A stretch of DNA of 46,309 bases from Planctomycetota bacterium (GTDB taxonomy: Bacteria > Planctomycetota > B15-G4). Made by a program: the position numbers and the translations under genes. Shown in pieces: positions 40,897 through 46,309 of the stretch (the first letter of the stretch is position 1; every line of letters starts with the position of its first letter). The notes under the pieces are model-generated. The model was not told the DNA's origin. It saw only the letters and a program-made list of their open reading frames with translations, and made no database searches. The DNA lies in NCBI GenBank assembly GCA_029259695.1, contig JAJDEQ010000140.1, forward strand, positions 1-46,309, given 5' to 3'.

Positions 40897-42387
40897 TCAC
40901 TGTCCTCGCGACGGTGCGCTGCGGAACCCGAAGCCCGACGACTGCTTGAACTCGAGTGGGTCGCTGAGCATCTCGATCGCCATCTCGCGCTGGGCGGGTG
41001 GGACGACACAGCGCTCGTCCATCGAGGCGAGCGCCGTCAACTTGTAGATGGCCTCGGCTTCCTCGATGCTGCACTCGCCCTCGACGAGCGCCTTCTCGGC
41101 CGTCTCACGGTCGATGTCGCCCACGGTGACGTGGCGTCTCCAGATGCGCACGGCGTACTGCTTCTTGAGCGAAGAGCGGACCTTGCCCTCGTTGCCGGCG
41201 GCGAACATGCGCGCCAGGTAGCGGATCGGCAGACGGGCCTTCTCGATGTCGGCGAAGAGTTCCTCGGTCTCGTTGCGCACCGAGCCGCTGTTCTGATTGG
41301 AGACGACGGGCATCAGCGGCGGCACGTAGAACAGCATGGGGAACGTGCGGAACTCCACGTGCAACGGGAGGGCCAGCTTCCACTCCTTCACGAAGCGGTA
41401 GGTGGGGGAGTTCTGCGCCGACTCGATGATGCTGTCGTGGACTCCGCTCGCCTTCGCGGCGGCGATCACCTGCGGGTCGTGGGGGTCGAGGATCAGGTCG
41501 CGCTGGGCCTCGACCAGTTCGAGGTCGGGCTGCGAGGCCGCTTCGACGAGGCGATCGGCGTCGTAGAGCACGTTGCCTAGGTAGCGGATGCGTCCCACGC
41601 ACGAGTGGAAGCACGCCGGGACCTCGCCGGCCTCGAGGCGCGGGAAGCACAGGATGCACTTCTCGCTCTTGCCGGTTGACCAGTTGTAGTAGGTCTTCTT
41701 GTACGGGCAGGCGGACACGCACGAGCGCCAGGCGCGGCAGCGTTCCTGGTTGAGCAGCACCACCCCGTCCTCGCCGCGCTTGTACATCGCGCCCGAGGGG
41801 CACGAGGCCACGCAGCTCGGGTTCAGGCAGTGGTTGCAGATGCGCGGGACGTACATGAACGCCATGCGCTCGATCTCGAACATCTGCTGCCGGACTTCCG
41901 GAGAGAGTTCTTCGAGGTTGGGGTCGTTCTCGGCGTAGATCGGCGAGCCGCCCAGGTCGTCGTCCCAGTTGGGGCCGGCCTTGATGTCGATCGGCTCGCC
42001 GGTGACCATCGAGATCGGTCGCGCCGTGGGCTGGTCGTCACCCTCGGGGGCGTTGAACAGCTCGCTGTACTTGTAGGTCCACGGCTCGTAGTAGTCGTCC
42101 ATGCTGGGCATGGACGGGTTGTGGAAGATGTTGGGGATGATCCGGCCGCGCCCCGTGCTCTTGAGGCGCAGCTTGAAGTCCTTGAGTTCCCAGCCTCCCT
42201 TGTAGCGTTCCTGGTCTTCCCACTTCGTCGGATAGCCGGTGCCCGGCTTGGTCTCGACGTTGTTCCACCACATGTACTCAGTGCCCTTGCGGTCGGTCCA
42301 GATGTTCTTGCAGGCAATGCTGCAGGTGTGACAACCGATGCACTTGTCGAGGTGGAAGACGAGGGCGATCTGCGAGCGGACGTCCAT
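40897..42387 (-). CDS. narH: Respiratory nitrate reductase beta subunit NarH
   Basis: This 496-residue Fe-S electron-transfer subunit carries C16IGC19HTC22SIAC26 (first cluster), CNHCLNPSCVASCPSGA, CRAWRSCVSACPYKK and EKCILCFPR...CFHSC. The Trp in CRAWRSC replaces a Cys, the signature of the [3Fe-4S] cluster in NarH. The GTEYMWWNNVETKPGTGYP and NPSCVASCPSGAMYKR stretches are nearly identical to E. coli NarH. It lies 22 bp downstream of narG and wires NarI haems to NarG. Confidence 0.96.
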   Translation of the reverse strand: MDVRSQIALVFHLDKCIGCHTCSIACKNIWTDRKGTEYMWWNNVETKPGTGYPTKWEDQERYKGGWELKDFKLRLKSTGRGRIIPNIFHNPSMPSMDDYYEPWTYKYSELFNAPEGDDQPTARPISMVTGEPIDIKAGPNWDDDLGGSPIYAENDPNLEELSPEVRQQMFEIERMAFMYVPRICNHCLNPSCVASCPSGAMYKRGEDGVVLLNQERCRAWRSCVSACPYKKTYYNWSTGKSEKCILCFPRLEAGEVPACFHSCVGRIRYLGNVLYDADRLVEAASQPDLELVEAQRDLILDPHDPQVIAAAKASGVHDSIIESAQNSPTYRFVKEWKLALPLHVEFRTFPMLFYVPPLMPVVSNQNSGSVRNETEELFADIEKARLPIRYLARMFAAGNEGKVRSSLKKQYAVRIWRRHVTVGDIDRETAEKALVEGECSIEEAEAIYKLTALASMDERCVVPPAQREMAIEMLSDPLEFKQSSGFGFRSAPSRGQ

Positions 42388-42409
42388 GGGTCGTTCTCCT
42401 GTTCTCAGA

Positions 42410-45400
42410 TCACCAGACGAGTTCGGGACACTTGCGCACGAGGATGTGCGTGTCGCGGTTGGAGCCGGTCGGCCCCCAGTAGTTGAAGTGGTAGGTGAAC
42501 TGCCCGTAGCCGCCGACCATCAGGTTGGGCTTGAGGCGCGTTCGGGTCAGGCTGTTGTGACCGCCGGCCCGACGGTGCTTGCGCAGCGGGCTCTTGGGCA
42601 CCGAGTAGGTGCGCTCGGGCGAGTGGTAGATGATGCAGATGCCGCGCGGGATGCGCGCGCTGACGGCGGCGCGCGTGACGACGACGCCGTGGTCGTTGTG
42701 CACCTCGACCCAGTCGTTGTCCTCGATCTCGATCGACTCGGCGTCCTTGTCGTTGATCCAGAACGGCTCGACGCCGCGCGACAGGGTGCTCATGCGGTGG
42801 TTGTCGGCGTAGGTCGAGTGCATGTGCCACTTGCCGTGTGGCGTGAGGAAGTTGAGTCGCAGCGTCTTGCCGGCGTCTTCGCTGAAGGCGAGGTCGGCGT
42901 ACTCGTCGGGCATGGGCTTGGGCTTGTAGGTCGGCAGGTGTTCGCCGAACTGCACGTAGCCGGGGTGGTCGAGGTAGAAGTGCTGGCGTCCCGTGAGCGT
43001 GCGCCAGGGCACCAGGCGTTCGCGGTTGTAGGTGAAGGGCGCGTAGGTGCGGCCGTCCTCGATCAGGCCCGACCACATGGGGCTGTTGATCAGCCGGCGC
43101 GGCTGCGCCTGCAGGTCGCGGTAGGTCATGCGCACGCCGCGGTTCTTCTCGGCCAGGTCGGCGAGCTTCAGCCCGGTCTTGACCTCCATGTCCTTGTAGG
43201 AGCGGTAGGCCATCTCGCCGTTGGTCACGGTGGCCAGGGCCAGGATCACGTCGCAGGCCTCGGTGGCGTGCTTGATCGAGGGGTAGCGCTTGCCGCCCCA
43301 GTCCTGGGTGCGCCCGTTGTCGACCAATGCGTCGTATGCATCCTCGACGTCGTAGTGCGTGCCGTGGGCACCCAGGCCGTTGGCGCGCACGAGCGGTCCG
43401 TAGGACACGAACTGTTGGGCGAGCGCGGTGTAGTCGCGATCGACGACCTTGAGAGCGGGCATGGTCTTGCCCGGGATCGGCTCGCACTCGCCCTTGGTCC
43501 AGTCGAGCATCTCGGATTGGGCGATCTCGGCCGGCGTGTCGTGAGCCAGCGGCAGAGAGACGATGTCCTTGATCTTGCCGGGCAGGTGCTTGGGCGCGAG
43601 GCCGCTGATCGCGTCGGCGATCGAGCGGAAGATGTCCCAGTCCGAGCGGCTCTCCCAGCAGGTCGGCACGGCCTTGCTGAGCGGGTGGATGAAGCTGTGC
43701 ATGTCGGTGCTGTTGAGGTCGGCCTTCTCGTACCAGGTGGCCGCGGGCAGCACGATGTCCGAGTACAGCGCCGACGTGTCCATGCGGAAGTTCAGGTCGA
43801 CGACGAGGTCCATCTTCCCGGTGGGGGCCTGCGCCATCCACTCGACTTCCTTCACGTGCCCCTCGGCCATGTCCTGGGCGATCGTGTTGGTGTGCGTGCC
43901 CAGGTAGTGCTTGAGGAAGTACTCGTGCCCCTTGGCCGACGACATGAGCGCGTTGCCGCGCCAGATGAACCACACGCGCGGCCAGTTCTCCTCGGCGTCG
44001 GGCTTCTCGATCGCGAACTTCAGCGAACGGTCGGCGACGCGCTCCTGGATCCACGCCGTGATCTCGTCGTCGGTGGTCGCGCCTGCGGCCTGGGCTTCCC
44101 GACACAACTCGAGCGGGCTGCGCTCGAACTGCGGGTAGAAGGGCAGCCAGCCGCTGCGCACGGCGCGCACGTTGGCGTCGATCGTGTGACCCTCGGCGAG
44201 ACTGCCCTCGGGCTGCTCGGCGGGGACGGTGTGGTAGTCCCGGAAGCTGCGCTCGTAGCGCCACTGGTCGGTGTGGACGTAGTGCCAGCTCGGCGCGTTC
44301 TGCAGCCGTGAAGGTCCGTACCAGTCCTTGGCCAGCGCGATGGACGACCACGGCTCCATCGGTGCGAGCTTCTCCTGGCCCACGTAGTGCGCCAGGCCGC
44401 CGCCGTTGGTGCCCACGCAACCGCAGAACATGAGCGCGTGGATCGCCGCGCGGTACATGAGGTTGGCGTGGTACCAGTGGTTGATGCCGGCGCCGATGAT
44501 CACCGTGCACTTGCCGCCGGTGTGTTCCGCCGTCGACGCCCACTCGCGAGCGAAGCGCGTGATCGTGGCGCGGTCGATGCCCGTGTAGCGCTCGGCCCAC
44601 GCGGGTGTGTAGACCGCGTCTTCGTCGTAGGACGTCGGGTACTCGCCGTCGAGCCCGCGCGGCACGCCGTACTGCGCCATGAGCAGGTCGTAGGCGGTGG
44701 TGACGGTCACCGGACCGTCGGCCGTCTCGACCGTGCGCACGGGCACGTGCCGGTGCACCGATCCGCCGGCGGCGAAGTCGTCCAGCCGCACGGACACGGT
44801 CTTGTCGTTCTGTTCGAGGAACGTGAGTTCGGCGTCGATGGGGCTGCCGTCCTTGCCGTCCTCGGCCTTGAGGTTCCACTGGCCCTTGCGGTTGGCCCAG
44901 CGGTGACCCGAACTGCCCATGGGCATCTTCGGCCGGTTGTCACCGCGGTCCCATTGCAGGAACTTCCACTCCCCGTGCTCCTCGCCTGCATAGGCCGACA
45001 GGCGGCCCGCCCGGAGCAGCTTGCCCGCTTCCCAGTTGCCACCGCGCTCGGTCAACTCGACCAGGAACGGTGCGTCGGTGTAGCGCCGGGTGTAGTCCAG
45101 GAAGAACGGGGTCTGCCGCTCGTGGTGGAACTCCTTGAGGATCACGTGGTTGACCGCCATCCACCACGCGCCGTCCTGGCCCGCGTTGAGCGCGATCCAC
45201 TCGTCGGCGTACTTGGCGACCTGGTTGAAGTCGGGCGCGAAGACGACCATCTTCGTGCCGTTGGTACGGGCCTGGGAGGCGAAGGGCACGTCGGGCGTGC
45301 GCGTCATGTTCAGGTTGCTGCCCATGACGGCCAGGAACTTGGAGTGATACCAGTCGGCCGACTCGTTCACGTCGGTCTGCTCGCCCCAGGTCTCGGGCGA

Positions 45401-46087
45401 CGCGTTGGGCAGGTCGCAGTACCAGTCGTAGAACGAGAGCGAGACGCCGCCCAGGAGCTGCATCAGCCGCGAGCCGGCGGCGTAGCTCACCATGGACATG
45501 GCGGGGATCGGGGAGAAGCCTGCCACGCGGTCGGGGCCGTGCTTCTTGATCGTGTGCACGGTCGACGCGGAGATGATCTCGAGCGCCGTGTCCCAGCTCG
45601 CGCGCCGCAGCCCGCCCTTGCCGCGCGCACGTTGGTAGCGCCGGCGGCGTTCGGGGTCCGATTGCAGCCAGGCCCAGGCGTCGACCGGGTCCTCGTGCGT
45701 GGCGCGCGCTTCGCGCCAGAGGTCGAGCAGCGCGCCGCGGATGTACGGGTACTTCACGCGCAGCGGGCTGTAGAGGTACCACGAGTAGCTGATGCCGCGT
45801 TGACAGCCGCGCGGCTCATACGGCGGGATGCCGCTCTCGAGGCGCGGGTAGTCGAGCGCCTGCATCTCCCAGGCGACGATCCCGTCCTTGACGTGGATGT
45901 TCCACGAGCAGCTCCCGGTGCAGTTCACGCCGTGCGTGCTGCGCACGACCTTGTCGTGCTGCCAGCGGTTGCGATAGAACTCCTCCCAAGAGCGCGCCGA
46001 GGGATCGACGGTGTCCTGGATCCAGGGGTTGCCCCGGTCGTCGGCGGGGGGGGGGCCGTGGGAACCGTTGCTTCCGAGCGTCTTCAC
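42410..46087 (-). CDS. narG: Respiratory nitrate reductase alpha subunit NarG
   Basis: This 1225-residue Mo-bis-MGD enzyme reduces nitrate to nitrite. The FS0 cluster motif is H52-VN-C56-TGS-C60...C95 ([14 protein letters not shown]), the His-Cys3 form with x34 spacing as in E. coli. The molybdenum-ligand region FYDWYC-D225[14 protein letters not shown] is conserved. The N terminus has no usable twin-arginine export signal, so it is the cytoplasm-facing form. The start is GTG 46087, with GGAG 8 bases upstream; it overlaps the preceding stop as GTGA. It is followed by narH-narJ-narI-narK in the classical order. The C terminus ends [17 protein letters not shown]...RKCPELVW, as in other NarG proteins. 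Confidence 0.97.
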   Translation of the reverse strand: MKTLGSNGSHGPPPADDRGNPWIQDTVDPSARSWEEFYRNRWQHDKVVRSTHGVNCTGSCSWNIHVKDGIVAWEMQALDYPRLESGIPPYEPRGCQRGISYSWYLYSPLRVKYPYIRGALLDLWREARATHEDPVDAWAWLQSDPERRRRYQRARGKGGLRRASWDTALEIISASTVHTIKKHGPDRVAGFSPIPAMSMVSYAAGSRLMQLLGGVSLSFYDWYCDLPNASPETWGEQTDVNESADWYHSKFLAVMGSNLNMTRTPDVPFASQARTNGTKMVVFAPDFNQVAKYADEWIALNAGQDGAWWMAVNHVILKEFHHERQTPFFLDYTRRYTDAPFLVELTERGGNWEAGKLLRAGRLSAYAGEEHGEWKFLQWDRGDNRPKMPMGSSGHRWANRKGQWNLKAEDGKDGSPIDAELTFLEQNDKTVSVRLDDFAAGGSVHRHVPVRTVETADGPVTVTTAYDLLMAQYGVPRGLDGEYPTSYDEDAVYTPAWAERYTGIDRATITRFAREWASTAEHTGGKCTVIIGAGINHWYHANLMYRAAIHALMFCGCVGTNGGGLAHYVGQEKLAPMEPWSSIALAKDWYGPSRLQNAPSWHYVHTDQWRYERSFRDYHTVPAEQPEGSLAEGHTIDANVRAVRSGWLPFYPQFERSPLELCREAQAAGATTDDEITAWIQERVADRSLKFAIEKPDAEENWPRVWFIWRGNALMSSAKGHEYFLKHYLGTHTNTIAQDMAEGHVKEVEWMAQAPTGKMDLVVDLNFRMDTSALYSDIVLPAATWYEKADLNSTDMHSFIHPLSKAVPTCWESRSDWDIFRSIADAISGLAPKHLPGKIKDIVSLPLAHDTPAEIAQSEMLDWTKGECEPIPGKTMPALKVVDRDYTALAQQFVSYGPLVRANGLGAHGTHYDVEDAYDALVDNGRTQDWGGKRYPSIKHATEACDVILALATVTNGEMAYRSYKDMEVKTGLKLADLAEKNRGVRMTYRDLQAQPRRLINSPMWSGLIEDGRTYAPFTYNRERLVPWRTLTGRQHFYLDHPGYVQFGEHLPTYKPKPMPDEYADLAFSEDAGKTLRLNFLTPHGKWHMHSTYADNHRMSTLSRGVEPFWINDKDAESIEIEDNDWVEVHNDHGVVVTRAAVSARIPRGICIIYHSPERTYSVPKSPLRKHRRAGGHNSLTRTRLKPNLMVGGYGQFTYHFNYWGPTGSNRDTHILVRKCPELVW

Positions 46088-46309
46088 TGCGTGGGCTCCT
46101 CCAGCAGTCGACGGGAAGCGAGACGCTTGCCGACGAGGGGTTCGCGGGTGGCGACGTAACGGTTGCGCCAGATCAGGTCGAGCAGCACGAGCACGAGGGC
46201 CGCGAGCCCGAACCCGGTGAGCAGGAAGGCCAGCGGGCCGCCGTCGGCCTGCTCCATGCCGCTCTCGGCCGAGTGCTTCAGGTAGGCGGTCAGGGCCAGG
46301 ACTTCTTCC
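46084..46309 (-). CDS. C-terminal part of a membrane-anchored protein, probably cytochrome c (truncated by window edge)
   Basis: The last 74 residues read through the window edge. They begin [15 protein letters not shown], which looks like the final helix of a class I cytochrome c domain, then carry one C-terminal transmembrane helix ([20 protein letters not shown]) and a basic cytoplasmic tail ([15 protein letters not shown]...EEPTQ). The stop overlaps the narG GTG (GTGA), so translation is coupled. In Thermus a cytochrome gene (narC) precedes narG; a similar cytochrome is likely here, but no haem motif is within the window. Confidence 0.55.
   Translation of the reverse strand, partial: EEVLALTAYLKHSAESGMEQADGGPLAFLLTGFGLAALVLVLLDLIWRNRYVATREPLVGKRLASRRLLEEPTQ

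Overview
The window is high-GC bacterial DNA. Its gene content points to Planctomycetota. The markers are a PVC-type membrane-bound dehydrogenase with a C-terminal cytochrome c domain, a ThuA/DUF1080 fusion, a rhamnogalacturonan-lyase-like RIFT-barrel protein, two alkaline-phosphatase/sulfatase-superfamily proteins, IPT/TIG and choice-of-anchor secreted proteins, and a beta-rich exported domain that I recognise from planctomycete secretomes. The phylum call is inference from gene families. No rRNA, tRNA or CRISPR array was seen.

Region 1 (about 1-18.7 kb, both strands) is a secretome and polysaccharide-degradation neighbourhood. In order it holds a type II/IV pseudopilin (cut by the window edge), an exo-rhamnogalacturonan-lyase-like protein, a choice-of-anchor protein, ThuA-DUF1080-DUF1080, a PVC-type haem protein coupled to a DinB/DUF1572 gene, a delta-9-type fatty acid desaturase, a run of a 7-bp tandem repeat, a small membrane protein, an IPT/TIG protein, a Cys-type sulfatase with an extra domain inserted in its fold, and a Thr-type sulfatase-like protein.

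Region 2 (18.7-23.3 kb, minus strand) is a two-gene NAD-linked formate dehydrogenase locus: a NuoE-NuoF fusion followed by a molybdopterin alpha subunit. The alpha gene looks broken by an in-frame TGA. The TGA sits exactly at the catalytic selenocysteine position and is followed by a SECIS-like hairpin, so I read it as one selenoprotein gene (18726-21464).

Region 3 (24.8-46.3 kb, all minus strand) is a tightly packed anaerobic-respiration locus. Transcription runs: [truncated membrane-anchored protein, probably a cytochrome c]-narG-narH-narJ-narI-narK-actA-actB-actCD-actE-actF-narK/doxX-norC-norB-crp/fnr-hemerythrin. Many junctions are 1-4 bp overlaps. Alternative complex III (quinol:cytochrome c oxidoreductase) is embedded between the nitrate reductase/transport genes and the nitric oxide reductase genes. 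This suggests two quinol branches: quinol to NarGHI (nitrate to nitrite), and quinol to ACIII to cytochrome c to NorCB (NO to N2O). No nitrite reductase is visible. A FNR-type regulator with the E-xx-SR recognition helix but no Fe-S cysteine cluster sits next to a perfect TTGAC-N4-GTCAA box in front of the hemerythrin gene.

The most notable items are the selenocysteine formate dehydrogenase, ACIII inside a nar operon, a NarK-DoxX fusion, a NorB-like subunit lacking canonical metal and haem ligands but paired with a clear dihaem NorC, and the domain-inserted sulfatase.
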